This document shows positions 1 to 10,254 of a stretch of 64,000 nt of DNA, one piece after another; position 1 is the stretch's first letter, and each line of letters opens with the position of its first letter. The notes under the pieces were generated by a model, which made no database searches, was not told the origin of the DNA, and worked only from the letters and a program-made list of their open reading frames with translations. This stretch comes from an uncultured Prevotellaceae bacterium (GTDB lineage Bacteria; Bacteroidota; Bacteroidia; Bacteroidales; Bacteroidaceae): positions 1 through 64,000 of the forward strand of contig ONAG01000002.1 in the NCBI GenBank assembly GCA_900315745.1. The letters are read 5' to 3'. The position numbers and the translations under genes are program-made.

Positions 1-2181
1 TTCTGCTATTTCTCTTCCTGGGCACCCGGCAAGATGACCAAATTGCAGAGCGACATCTCAACGATGATAAGTGAGGACGACTACAAGCGCTTTGTGCAGC
101 CATTCATCAGAGAACAATGCCAGCGCATAGACTACACATTGTATCATCTCGACGGCGTGGGTGCCATCCGTCATCTGCCCGCCCTTTTGGAGATCAGTGA
201 ACTCAACGCCATACAGTGGACCCCCGGTGTAGGTGAGCCGCAAGGTGGAAGCAGCAAGTGGTATGACCTCTACCGGAAGATACTTGACGGAGGAAAGAGC
301 ATCATGGCTTCATGGGTGACACTCGATGAGTTGCCCGACCTACTCGACCACATCGGTACAGAGGGCGTGCATATCGAGATGGATTTCCACAACGAGCAAG
401 AGGTTGACCAAGCCTTGGAAATAGTGGCACAGGCACTTCGAACGTCACCTACCACCGCAGCCACTCCTCAGCATACCTTTCCCACCGACCGCGTCATGGT
501 GCTCGACGGAGGCATGGGAACGATGATACAACGATTCCACCTAAGTGAAGAAGATTTCAGAGGGAAGCAGTTTGCCGCACACGCCGGAGAGTTGTTTGGC
601 TGCAATGACCTGCTCTGCCTGACACGACCAGAAATCATAGAGGACATCCATCGTCGCTATCTCGATGCTGGCGCCGACATGATAGAGACATGCACCTTCA
701 ACGCACAGCGCATCTCACTCGGAGACTATGGTCTTGCTGAAGAGGCTCGCACCATCAACCTCGCAGCATGTCATATTGCTCGCCGCGCCGCCGATTCATA
801 CACGAAACGGACACCACAAAAGCCCCGCTTTGTATTGGGGAGCGTAGGTCCTACCAGCCGCATCTGCTCACCAGAAGCCGCCAACGGCAACCCACTCGCT
901 CCCGAACTGCTCCACGATGCCTATCTCGAACAGATGGAAGCCCTCATTGACGGTGGTGTAGATGCCATCTTGATAGAGACCATCTTCGACCTCCGCAATG
1001 CCCGCATAGCCTGCGACGCCGCCCTCGAAGCCATGAACCGCCGTGGCAAACGGCTGCCACTGATGCTCAGCTTCTCCGTAGCCACTCCAGACGGTCACAA
1101 CATGCTCGGCCAGTCAATCATCCCGTTTGTCAAGTCTCTGACTGGCCTTCCCATCTATTCCGTCGGTCTCAACTGCCTGTCGGAGGTGAAACGATTCATC
1201 CCCTTGCTGCACCTGCTGTCACAATCGGTTCCCTTCCGCATCTCCTTCTATCCCAACGCCGGACAGCCGGACAGCCAGGGCGTATATTCCAAGACACCAG
1301 AGGAACTGTTAGAAGAAGTATGGCAATTGCTTGACGCCCACCGGCTCAACATCATAGGAGGATGCTGTGGCACCACCGACGCATACATCAGCAAATTCGC
1401 ACAGGTTGTCCAACCAGCACCAGGACTCTTTCTCTCTCCCTATCAACCCAATACTAAAAAAGCAAACGAAAACATCCACCGTCTGCAAAGGCAGGAGGAC
1501 ATCAGTGAACTCGACAGACAAATCGTAAGGGGAGAAACGAAATCCAAAGAGAAAGAGGCAGAGACGTTGTTTGAAGCCATTTACAAGGGAGATGAAAAAG
1601 CAGCGGTGAATCTCGCCCGACGGGCGATGAACGAAGGAAAATCACCTCAAACGGTGATAGACCATGAGATGATTGCCGCAATGACACGTTTGGGACAGGA
1701 TTTTGAGGAAGGCAAGGCTTTCGTGCCACAGTTGCTGATGGCAGGTCGTGCCATGAAATCAGCACTTAGTGCCATCCAGTCGCAGGCACAGGATCCGCGC
1801 CCCCAGACTGTGGGACGAATAGTGATAGGAACGGTGAAGGGCGACCTTCATGACATCGGCAAGAATCTGGTGGCTTCGATGCTTGAGGGCTGTGGCTTCG
1901 AGGTTATAAACATTGGCATCGATGTCTCCGCAGACCGTTTTATCGAGGAGGTAAAGCGAAGTCGTCCCGACATCCTCTGCATGAGTGCGCTGCTCACCAC
2001 CACCATGGGCTACATGCGTGAGGTGATTAGTGCCTTGGAAGCTGCCGGCATCCGCGACCAAGTGAAAGTCATGGTAGGAGGAGCCCCTGTCACCGCAAGC
2101 TATGCCAACGAGATAGGAGCCGACGGCTATAGCGACAATGCCAATGCGGCTGTTACCGTGGCAAAGAAATTGCTCAGTTAG
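1..2181 (+). CDS. Corrinoid methyltransferase fusion: URO-D-like + homocysteine S-methyltransferase + B12-binding domain (5' partial)
   Basis: The frame is open to the first base of the window, and residues before the first ATG (position 34), including SSWAPGKM, fit a uroporphyrinogen-decarboxylase-like fold, so the true start lies upstream. Counting from that ATG: residues 1-140 are the C-terminal part of a URO-D/MtaA-type methyltransferase (YHLDGVGAIRHL, IQWTPGVGEP). Residues 150-460 are a homocysteine methyltransferase barrel (VLDGGMGTMIQ) with zinc ligands Cys381 (GLNC) and Cys444-Cys445 (GGCCGT). Residues about 510-715 are a B12 cap and Rossmann domain with the cobalt-ligand motif GDLHDIG (His606). 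The pterin-binding and reactivation domains of MetH are absent. I infer that it moves a methyl group from a non-folate donor through cobalamin to homocysteine. The donor is unknown. Confidence 0.85.
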   Translation, partial: FCYFSSWAPGKMTKLQSDISTMISEDDYKRFVQPFIREQCQRIDYTLYHLDGVGAIRHLPALLEISELNAIQWTPGVGEPQGGSSKWYDLYRKILDGGKSIMASWVTLDELPDLLDHIGTEGVHIEMDFHNEQEVDQALEIVAQALRTSPTTAATPQHTFPTDRVMVLDGGMGTMIQRFHLSEEDFRGKQFAAHAGELFGCNDLLCLTRPEIIEDIHRRYLDAGADMIETCTFNAQRISLGDYGLAEEARTINLAACHIARRAADSYTKRTPQKPRFVLGSVGPTSRICSPEAANGNPLAPELLHDAYLEQMEALIDGGVDAILIETIFDLRNARIACDAALEAMNRRGKRLPLMLSFSVATPDGHNMLGQSIIPFVKSLTGLPIYSVGLNCLSEVKRFIPLLHLLSQSVPFRISFYPNAGQPDSQGVYSKTPEELLEEVWQLLDAHRLNIIGGCCGTTDAYISKFAQVVQPAPGLFLSPYQPNTKKANENIHRLQRQEDISELDRQIVRGETKSKEKEAETLFEAIYKGDEKAAVNLARRAMNEGKSPQTVIDHEMIAAMTRLGQDFEEGKAFVPQLLMAGRAMKSALSAIQSQAQDPRPQTVGRIVIGTVKGDLHDIGKNLVASMLEGCGFEVINIGIDVSADRFIEEVKRSRPDILCMSALLTTTMGYMREVISALEAAGIRDQVKVMVGGAPVTASYANEIGADGYSDNANAAVTVAKKLLS

Positions 2182-2885
2182 CGTCTCCTGAAACAATGTG
2201 TTTGTTGGCATAGTTGGCAAGAATACTCACGATATGCGACATTCTCTCCAAGTCCAATGATGCCACTCACTGACTTGACAGGCAACATCAGCGCACTTTC
2301 CGTCAGCCATACCCCACAAGGATTGGGATTGCCAAGCAGAGGTACCAGTTGCAGCTGTTCGGCGGTTGCCCATTCGCAATAGCCAGGAGAAAAACGGTTG
2401 GTGCGTTTCCATCCCAATTTGTCAATACTCGCCTGCAAGTCCTCCTCCATCTTGTCGGCACACCGTTCTGCCACTACAGAACCAAGGGCATCTGCAATGA
2501 ACGACTCCAACAAATCACTCCTTTTCCTCCATTCCTCAAACTCTTTACCAGCAGTCGCCACAAATACCACAAAATGCTTTGCACCAGCCAATTGACGCAT
2601 GATGATGGAGCCAACATGAAACTCGCATTCACCCATCCTCAGCACCTCATTTTCGAGACTGCCATCCATGACCATGTAGCAATAACGGGGAATGGAAATC
2701 TGCGAGGCGCAGTCGAGCAGACGCATTACCTCTGCTGCCGTACGCTCATCAGGCGCTTTCTTTCCATAACCCATCTGACGATAAATCTCCTCGGGATGGA
2801 TATCAAGACTTTCCAAAGAGAGTCGTTTCTCAAACATCAGCCATTTCTTTTTGGTGACAAAATTCAGACAAGTTCGCTTCCACAT
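2178..2885 (-). CDS. Stand-alone methionine-synthase activation (cobalamin reactivation) domain protein
   Basis: A 235-residue protein resembling the C-terminal activation domain of MetH (Met_synt_B12), which binds SAM and remethylates oxidised cob(II)alamin. IHPEEIYRQMGYG lies near the N terminus. The segment RFSPGYCEW matches the RxxxGY SAM-binding motif, followed by LTESALMLPVKSVSGIIGLG. The N terminus is uncertain: a second Met (MFEKRLSLES, residue 17) is an equally good start. It converges on the URO-D/HMT/B12 fusion and overlaps its stop codon by 4 bp, so the two are not one transcript but are probably partners: this would be the reactivase that the fusion lacks. Confidence 0.85.
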   Translation of the reverse strand: MWKRTCLNFVTKKKWLMFEKRLSLESLDIHPEEIYRQMGYGKKAPDERTAAEVMRLLDCASQISIPRYCYMVMDGSLENEVLRMGECEFHVGSIIMRQLAGAKHFVVFVATAGKEFEEWRKRSDLLESFIADALGSVVAERCADKMEEDLQASIDKLGWKRTNRFSPGYCEWATAEQLQLVPLLGNPNPCGVWLTESALMLPVKSVSGIIGLGENVAYREYSCQLCQQTHCFRRR

Positions 2886-2930
2886 GCAAAATTAATTGTT
2901 TTTTGAAAAATACATATTATTAAATTGATT

Positions 2931-2971
2931 AAATCATAAAATACTATTATCTAATTTTGTTCACCTACTTA
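2931..2971. repeat. 41-bp interspersed repeat, copy 1
   Basis: This 41-bp stretch recurs in the same orientation at 56501-56541 with only two differences (39/41 identical). The flanks are unrelated on both sides. Each copy contains TAATTTTG, which fits the Bacteroidetes -7 promoter box TAnnTTTG, so it could be a shared promoter/operator or a short mobile repeat. Here it sits upstream of the CE1 esterase. Confidence 0.75.
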
Positions 2972-3008
2972 CAAAATTTGTTACCAAATTGGCAAATGTT
3001 ACATATAA

Positions 3009-4259
<1,251 letters not shown>

Positions 4260-4273
4260 TTAGAAGGTATCTA

Positions 4274-4465
4274 TTCAGCGAATAATTTCAAGGAGTGCCC
4301 TAACGGGCAGAAATCTTACAAATCAATTCAAATCTGACAAATCTTTATATTTTTTCACCATAGCAATTTGTTTGATTTGTAAAGAGAAAGATTTACTTTC
4401 CCTCGCTTTGCGAACAGTGACCGTTGGTTCTCACCGTAGGCGACCCAAAAAGATGATTCGCTGAA
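4274..4465. repeat. Possible 192-bp MITE-like element with 10-bp terminal inverted repeats
   Basis: TTCAGCGAAT at 4274-4283 is mirrored exactly by ATTCGCTGAA at 4456-4465, and a few more bases inward match imperfectly. The interior is non-coding. No clear target-site duplication was seen, so an element is only suggested. It fills most of the gap between the esterase and the GH3 gene. Confidence 0.35.
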
Positions 4466-4507
4466 CTGTTACATTAGAAGAAATAATACAAAAAGAAAAA
4501 ATAAGTT

Positions 4508-6880
4508 ATGATTACCAAAGTCTATCGTTTAACAGTCATCGCAGCCACTACTATTTTTGTATTTGGCTGTAGTACATCCGACAAAACCTCAGTTCAGAAA
4601 GTGATTAACCAAGAAGAAGTGATTTCCAAAATGTCGCTCGAAGACAAAGCCCACTTTGTCATCGGTTCAGGCATGGCAGGCTTCTCAGGCGACAATGCCG
4701 TGATAGGAGCCACCCGCAACCTCGTACCCGGTGCCGCCGGCACCACGTTTCCTCTCGACTCCCTCGGAGTTCCAGCAGTAGTCCTTGCCGACGGTCCTGC
4801 CGGACTGCGTATCGATGCCACCCGAGAGGGTGACTCCGCTACCTATTACTGCACCCACTTCCCCATCGGAACATTGTTGGCATCCACATGGAACACCAAA
4901 CTCATCGAGGAGGTAGGACAAGCCATCGGTGAGGAGGTGAAGGAGTATGGCGCCGACGTGCTTCTTGCCCCCGCCCTTAATATCATGCGCAACCCACTCT
5001 GTGGCCGCAACTTCGAGTACTATTCTGAAGACCCCGTTGTGGCAGGCAAGACAGCTTCCGCCTATATCACCGGTGTTCAGAAGAATGATGTAGGAACCAG
5101 CATCAAGCACTTTGCCGCCAACAACCAGGAGACAAACCGCATGAACAACGATGCACGCATCTCACAACGTGCCCTACGCGAGATTTACCTGAAGGGCTTC
5201 GAGATAGCCATCAAGGAGAGCAAGCCGTGGACCGTGATGACATCATACAACTACATCAATGGTGTATATACCTCTGAAAGCAAGGACCTTGTCACCACCA
5301 TTCTCCGTGACGAATGGGGCTACGAGGGAACCGTGATGACCGACTGGTTTGGTGGCAAGGACGGCGCCAAACAGATGTGGGCGGGCAACGACATGCTGCA
5401 ACCCGGCAAGGACGAGCAGTTCGACAGCATCGTGGCAGGTGTGAAGAGCGGCAAGTTGGCAGAAGCAGACCTCGACCGCAGTGTTCAGCGCACCTTGAAC
5501 CTCGTAGAGAAGAGTCCTCGCTATCAAGGTTACAAGTTCTCCAACAAGCCCGACCTCAAGGCACATGCCGCCGTCACACGTCAGTCGGCTGCCGAGGGAA
5601 TGGTGCTCATGAAAAACGAAAAAGCACTACCTTTTGCAGAAAGCATCAAGAATATAGCCCTTTATGGCAACACCTCTTATGACTTCATCGCCGGCGGCAC
5701 AGGTTCCGGCAACGTGAACCACGCCTACGTCGTTTCCCTGCTCGAAGGCATGAAGAACGGAGGATACACCGTATCAGAAGACTTGAAAACCGCCTACGAG
5801 ACCTACCTCGCCGATGTAAAGAAGAAAGCGGAGGCAGAACTTGAGGCCAAGGCAAAGAAAGACCCCAAGACCGCCGCTCTCGCCAAGTTCCTGCCACAGC
5901 CACTGCCCGCCGAGAAACCATTCTCTGTTGCAGAACTCACATCGCAGGCCCAGCAGGCAGACGTGGCTGTCGTCACCTTGGGTCGTCTCTCAGGAGAGTT
6001 CCTGGACCGCAATGTCGCCAACTTCAACCTCAGCAGTTCCGAGCGTCAGCTCATCGAGCAAGTATGCGATGTTTACCACAAGGCAGGCAAGCAGGTGGTG
6101 GTGCTCCTAAACATCGGCGGAGTCATCGAGACGGCTTCCTGGAAAGACCTGCCCGATGCAATTCTCTGCGCTTGGCAGGCAGGTCAAGAAGGTGGCAACA
6201 GCGTTGTTGACGTGCTCAGCGGCAAGCAGTCACCGTCTGGTAAGTTCACTATGACATGGCCAATCAAATTCACAGATGCCTACTCATCAAAGAACTTCCC
6301 CATAGACGAGGACCCACGCATCGACATGATGAACCAAGGCAAGAAGGGTAATGTGAAGAATGTGGACTATACCAATTACGAGGAGGACATCTATGTGGGC
6401 TACCGCTACTTTGACTCTTTCGACGTACCCGTCAGCTATCCATTTGGTTTCGGCCTCAGTTACACCACCTTCGAATATAGCGATGCCAAGATTGCCGAGA
6501 AGGACGGTGTCTATGAGATTAGCGTGAACGTCAAGAACACTGGCAATCTTGAAGGCAAAGAGGTTGTAGAGCTCTACATATCCGCTCCAGACAACAAGGC
6601 AGCCAACAAGCCAGTGAAGGAGCTGAAAGCCTATGCCAAGACCAAGGCGCTGAAGGCAGGCGAGAGCGAGACTGTAAAGCTCACCGTCAAAGCCGCCGAC
6701 CTTGCTTCATTCGACGAAGCAGCCTCAGCATGGGTTGTAGCCGAGGGTGAATATCAGTTCCTCATCGGTTCCTCTTCTCAAGACATCAAGGCAACCCTAA
6801 AAGCCAATGCCAAGGCACAGCAGACAAAGGTAAACGATGTAATGAAGCCAGAAAAAGAGATGAACCTACTGAAGAGATAA
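4508..6880 (+). CDS. GH3 family beta-glucosidase, lipoprotein
   Basis: A 790-residue glycoside hydrolase family 3 enzyme. The N terminus is a lipoprotein signal (VFGC, lipidated Cys21), so it is probably anchored in the periplasm or outer membrane. The (beta/alpha)8 domain contains KHFAANNQE and the nucleophile Asp279 in VMTDWFGG. The alpha/beta sandwich domain follows (VVTLGRLSGEF, then LCAWQAGQEGG), with a C-terminal fibronectin-III-like domain (VYEISVNVKNTGN). The role is release of terminal beta-linked glucose or xylose from oligosaccharides, which fits the nearby esterase and the xylanase. A perfect-stem terminator follows. No SusC/SusD pair is nearby, so it is not in a classical polysaccharide utilisation locus here. 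Confidence 0.9.
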   Translation: MITKVYRLTVIAATTIFVFGCSTSDKTSVQKVINQEEVISKMSLEDKAHFVIGSGMAGFSGDNAVIGATRNLVPGAAGTTFPLDSLGVPAVVLADGPAGLRIDATREGDSATYYCTHFPIGTLLASTWNTKLIEEVGQAIGEEVKEYGADVLLAPALNIMRNPLCGRNFEYYSEDPVVAGKTASAYITGVQKNDVGTSIKHFAANNQETNRMNNDARISQRALREIYLKGFEIAIKESKPWTVMTSYNYINGVYTSESKDLVTTILRDEWGYEGTVMTDWFGGKDGAKQMWAGNDMLQPGKDEQFDSIVAGVKSGKLAEADLDRSVQRTLNLVEKSPRYQGYKFSNKPDLKAHAAVTRQSAAEGMVLMKNEKALPFAESIKNIALYGNTSYDFIAGGTGSGNVNHAYVVSLLEGMKNGGYTVSEDLKTAYETYLADVKKKAEAELEAKAKKDPKTAALAKFLPQPLPAEKPFSVAELTSQAQQADVAVVTLGRLSGEFLDRNVANFNLSSSERQLIEQVCDVYHKAGKQVVVLLNIGGVIETASWKDLPDAILCAWQAGQEGGNSVVDVLSGKQSPSGKFTMTWPIKFTDAYSSKNFPIDEDPRIDMMNQGKKGNVKNVDYTNYEEDIYVGYRYFDSFDVPVSYPFGFGLSYTTFEYSDAKIAEKDGVYEISVNVKNTGNLEGKEVVELYISAPDNKAANKPVKELKAYAKTKALKAGESETVKLTVKAADLASFDEAASAWVVAEGEYQFLIGSSSQDIKATLKANAKAQQTKVNDVMKPEKEMNLLKR

Positions 6881-6907
6881 ATAATATACGAAAGAGTTGA
6901 CAAATGT

Positions 6908-6943
6908 AAAACGGAGAGCCAATGGATAAAGGCTCTCCGTTTT
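6908..6943. terminator. Bidirectional intrinsic terminator
   Basis: Perfect 13-bp inverted repeat (AAAACGGAGAGCC at 6908-6920 and its complement at 6931-6943) with a 10-nt loop and A/T-rich ends. It lies between the convergent GH3 gene and the 60-residue peptide gene, so it can serve both. Confidence 0.85.
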
Positions 6944-6971
6944 ACTTTAGTTAGCTGCACAACCTTAGGAG

Positions 6972-7154
6972 TCAATATCCTATTTGCAGATTGTCTTTTA
7001 GAGTTTTGAAGTTGACGTCTTCAGCATCTTCTTCCTCAAAATCGAAAGAATTAGCTAACTGGCCATCACCAATTTCGTCATGAAGACTCATCATGATAGG
7101 AAGTGTCATCTCGCTATCAATACATTCTGAGATGGGTTTGATGTACTTTTTCAT
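6972..7154 (-). CDS. Small hypothetical protein (60 aa)
   Basis: A small acidic protein starting MKKYIKPISECIDSEM, with an Asp/Glu-rich middle (FDFEEEDAED). No signal peptide, membrane segment or catalytic motif is visible. Short proteins opening MKKYIKP- are frequent in Prevotella, but I know of no function. It lies 9 bp downstream of the large secreted protein gene on the same strand, so the two are probably co-transcribed and this may be an accessory peptide. A real gene is supported by position, codon use and the terminator just downstream. Confidence 0.6.
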   Translation of the reverse strand: MKKYIKPISECIDSEMTLPIMMSLHDEIGDGQLANSFDFEEEDAEDVNFKTLKDNLQIGY

Positions 7155-7163
7155 AATTGTTAA

Positions 7164-9830
7164 TTATTTAATGATTGTTTTCTTTCCATTTATCACATAC
7201 ACACCCTTTTGCAGTTTGCTGCCATCGACGCACACACCAGTGAGGGTATAGACTTTCTCGCTGTTCAACTTCTTGGAACTGATGGCATTGATGCCGTCTG
7301 TTTGGTCGTAGAACAGATAGGAATTGCTTGGTGTGGCACCACTATCATCTGTCGGCACAGCCAGATAAGCACAGTGTGCTCTGTTGGAAATGCTTGCGCC
7401 ACCTTCCACTTGCAGGTAGAAGCCGATTGTACTGGCGTTTCCGTCTTTCACGGAGAGCATGTAATAGGTGTACCCCGTCTCACTTATCTCCGTCGTGGTG
7501 TCAGTTCCTTTCAAATCGTTCTCCGCTACCAAGCCCTTTTCATTAGTTGCAGCCAAGGTATAAAGTTGTGAAGGAGTGCCTTCAAGCACCACACCAGTAC
7601 CAGCAGGAACCACGCTGCCAATGTCCGTTAGGGTAGCCTGTTTGCCATCAACCTTCAATGCGTATGCTGTCAGTCCTTCTGGGACAGCAAGGTTGCGGTC
7701 ACTATAATATAATGTGGAATAACCATACTGGCTGATTGTCACCTCAATCGAAGGAAGGTAGCCAGTGCGAGTCAAGTAGATATAGTCCAACTCAAGGTTG
7801 GAGTTCCACTCTGTATTATTGTTCAATGCAATTCCATATCCTTCAGGAATGGTGACATTTTCTATAGTGAATTCAGCTTGGCCAGCCTTAGCCCATTCAC
7901 CGAAAGTGCCTACAGCTTCTTCTCCAAGGTCACCGTTTGCATCCACCAAGAAGAGAGGCAATGAGGCTGTCTGTGAACCGCTTTGGTTGCGTGCACGCAG
8001 GGTTACAGAATAGATGCCCGAAGCGAAGCCACCAGTCTTCACATAAGAGTTTCTGTAAAGACGTCTGGCTGCACCGTTGGAATAACGGCTTGGAAAAGCA
8101 CCCTCGGCTGCCCAGCTGCGGGAAGGAGTGAGGTCTTCTATCTCGCTAAACCATGTGATATCGCTAACGGTATAAGTCTTGTTTACTGTTTGACCAGCAC
8201 CAACAGTAACACCATAATATGGGTCTGTTGGATTTTGTGCAATCATATACCATTGTCCATCTTTTTCCACCGCCTTGGTGTAGTATGCTGTAGTGGTCTC
8301 ACCCTCATAAAGCTCGCCCTCAGCAACAACAGCTAATGGTGTGTTGTTTCCATCCACGGCAACCACTTGATAGGCAATAGGAGTTGCCTCCTTGTAGATA
8401 ATTGTAACCACCGTGGAACCGTCCTCGGCTATTGTCTGGCCGGCAGCGTCGTCGCTGTCATAAATGTAAGTCACATCGTCGATAGTGAACATTTCTTTGT
8501 CGCTATCATAGATGGTGGGTTGCGTTCCGATAGCTCCGTTGCGCGTCTCAGCCTCTTTCAATTCCGTCGTGTAGTCATCCAACATGAATTTCACTGTGAA
8601 CGAGCCTTCATCAAGTTCGCCCATGTATTTCACATAGAACCAGTCCACGCCACTTGCCGACGAGCCTTCGCTGGAGAACGCCAAGGTGGAGTTGGCTGTC
8701 ACGGAGAATGTCTCAGATGTCTCAGAATTGGCCAAAAAGTTCGTACCTGTGGTAATGGAAGTGTTGAACACCACATTGTCGCCCACCTTGAAATTCACGG
8801 CGCGTGATAAGCTGTTGCCATTTACGCCACGCATGAAAATCTGGTATTTTCCAGGCTCCAGGGTGGTGGCATCCAAGTATGAACCGCCAGTATGACCCAT
8901 TGCACCGAAAGAGGCGCGTGCGGCATTGGATCCTTTTGAGGTTCCCTCGACATCCTCAGCCTCGGTGTAGAACACCACGTCATCCACTGTGCCTGCGGTA
9001 TAGGGGATGTTATACACATAGTCGTCCTGGTCGATGGTCAGACTTGCTTGGTACCAGTTTGAAGTGCCCCTGGTGGCTTGATAGAGCTTTGAGCCGACAA
9101 GCACATACTGTGGGAAAAACACATCGATTTGGTTTGCTGTACTTTCCACCGAGCCGCTCTGAAGTTCCTTGAGCACGTTGTTGCTACCATCTACCGCGTT
9201 TACAGTATAGTCATAATAGGTGGTGCTTGAGATCTCTTCGCTGATTTGGATTTCCTGTAGCACAGGATTGATGCCATAGTTCTCTTTACCTGCTTTGTAA
9301 TGACCGAACTCCACATTGGTGATGGCGGTGCTGGAGGTGGCATTGATAGTTGCTGTACCTATCATGGCGCTCACATTGTGCGAGTCTTGGTTTATTTTGA
9401 TGGTCACGTTGTAAACGCTTGTTCTATTGTAGGTGATGTTGAAATCAGTAACAGTACCATCGATATCAGCTTGTGCTTTTTTATCTTGCTCGTTGAAGCA
9501 AATAGACACACCACCCATCTTTATGTAGTCATAACTGCCGCTACGTCCAGGAGCACCACCTGTCTTCAGGATGGCATTCAGCGTCACTTCGGTTTTCTCA
9601 GTCACAGTTATGGCTTTGGTCAATGTCCATCCACCATTGGTAGAAGAAACATTCAGTCCCCCATCGATGGTGGGCGTGCAATAACTTGCAGTCCAGTCGT
9701 TTAGGTCGGCATTACTCCAAGCTGTACCATTGCCGCCTCTCTCATAAATCGTGTTTTGTGCTTGGTTAGGGATGGCTGCTATCAGAGCGACCCAAATAAG
9801 CATCAAACATTTAAAAAAGTTTTGTTTCAT
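7164..9830 (-). CDS. Large secreted modular protein with Prevotella-type C-terminal tail
   Basis: An 888-residue exported protein of unknown function. It has a signal peptide (MKQNFFKCLMLIWVALIAAIPNQAQ) followed by beta-rich modules typical of surface adhesins or carbohydrate-binding proteins. One segment (about residues 285-400, VFYTEAEDVEGTS...GVDWFYVKYMGE) resembles a CBM6/35-like jelly roll. A second such module (about 560-690) begins WFSEIEDLTPSRSW. The last 190 residues form a module shared with the protein at 30594-33503, ending in a tail of the kind KVYTLTGVCV...KGVYVINGKK. That tail resembles type-9-secretion or surface-sorting domains. No catalytic motif was recognised. The downstream 60-residue gene is probably in the same transcript. 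Confidence 0.8.
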   Translation of the reverse strand: MKQNFFKCLMLIWVALIAAIPNQAQNTIYERGGNGTAWSNADLNDWTASYCTPTIDGGLNVSSTNGGWTLTKAITVTEKTEVTLNAILKTGGAPGRSGSYDYIKMGGVSICFNEQDKKAQADIDGTVTDFNITYNRTSVYNVTIKINQDSHNVSAMIGTATINATSSTAITNVEFGHYKAGKENYGINPVLQEIQISEEISSTTYYDYTVNAVDGSNNVLKELQSGSVESTANQIDVFFPQYVLVGSKLYQATRGTSNWYQASLTIDQDDYVYNIPYTAGTVDDVVFYTEAEDVEGTSKGSNAARASFGAMGHTGGSYLDATTLEPGKYQIFMRGVNGNSLSRAVNFKVGDNVVFNTSITTGTNFLANSETSETFSVTANSTLAFSSEGSSASGVDWFYVKYMGELDEGSFTVKFMLDDYTTELKEAETRNGAIGTQPTIYDSDKEMFTIDDVTYIYDSDDAAGQTIAEDGSTVVTIIYKEATPIAYQVVAVDGNNTPLAVVAEGELYEGETTTAYYTKAVEKDGQWYMIAQNPTDPYYGVTVGAGQTVNKTYTVSDITWFSEIEDLTPSRSWAAEGAFPSRYSNGAARRLYRNSYVKTGGFASGIYSVTLRARNQSGSQTASLPLFLVDANGDLGEEAVGTFGEWAKAGQAEFTIENVTIPEGYGIALNNNTEWNSNLELDYIYLTRTGYLPSIEVTISQYGYSTLYYSDRNLAVPEGLTAYALKVDGKQATLTDIGSVVPAGTGVVLEGTPSQLYTLAATNEKGLVAENDLKGTDTTTEISETGYTYYMLSVKDGNASTIGFYLQVEGGASISNRAHCAYLAVPTDDSGATPSNSYLFYDQTDGINAISSKKLNSEKVYTLTGVCVDGSKLQKGVYVINGKKTIIK

Positions 9831-9929
9831 AAAGTTGTTATTAGGTTATTATTCTTTAATTTGCCACAAAAATAGTCAAAACAAAGAAAAGCCACAAGAA
9901 AAACCAAGATTTTTTTGGGAAAAAGGTCT

Positions 9930-10250
9930 ATGACGTGGGGCAATGCCGCGATGGATGACGGAACACCTTTCATAAACATGATGGCTTTATGCCAGGTGGA
10001 TATGCATGCCACTTGACTGCACAAACGTGACAGCGACGCTGTTGAGAGATACGCACATATCTACCTAAAAAAGCGTTTACGGCTCACGTGCTTCGCCTTT
10101 GGCGAATCCGAGTATGAGGTGGACGACAATTTGGCAATCATAGAGCGACAGACAGCCAAATTAGACGACAGGGTGCAAGCGTTCCTTGACGGACTGAATG
10201 GTGACGAGATGGAAAGATTGCTGGAAATACTGAAAAAGAAGATGGACTAA
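9930..10250 (+). pseudogene. Decayed ORF remnant (unidentified, possibly mobile-element gene)
   Basis: One reading frame from the ATG at 9930 to TAA at 10250 is interrupted by a single in-frame TGA near 10014. After the stop it reads DSDAVERYAHIYLKKRLRL and ends ERLLEILKKKMD, a plausible helical C terminus. The segment ERYAHI is reminiscent of the C-terminal box of tyrosine recombinases, but the match is too short to rely on. It lies at the left edge of the accessory island, where an integrase remnant would be expected. Confidence 0.35.
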
Positions 10251-10254
10251 AAAG

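Noticed and set aside
2349..2906. 185-codon plus-strand ORF opposite the reactivase gene
   Set aside because: It is the antisense shadow of the well-supported Met_synt_B12 protein and has no recognisable motif.
9930..10250. Firm assignment of the left relic as a tyrosine recombinase
   Set aside because: Only ERYAHI resembles the family. The catalytic Arg-His-Arg-Tyr context is not readable, so it was left as an unidentified pseudogene.
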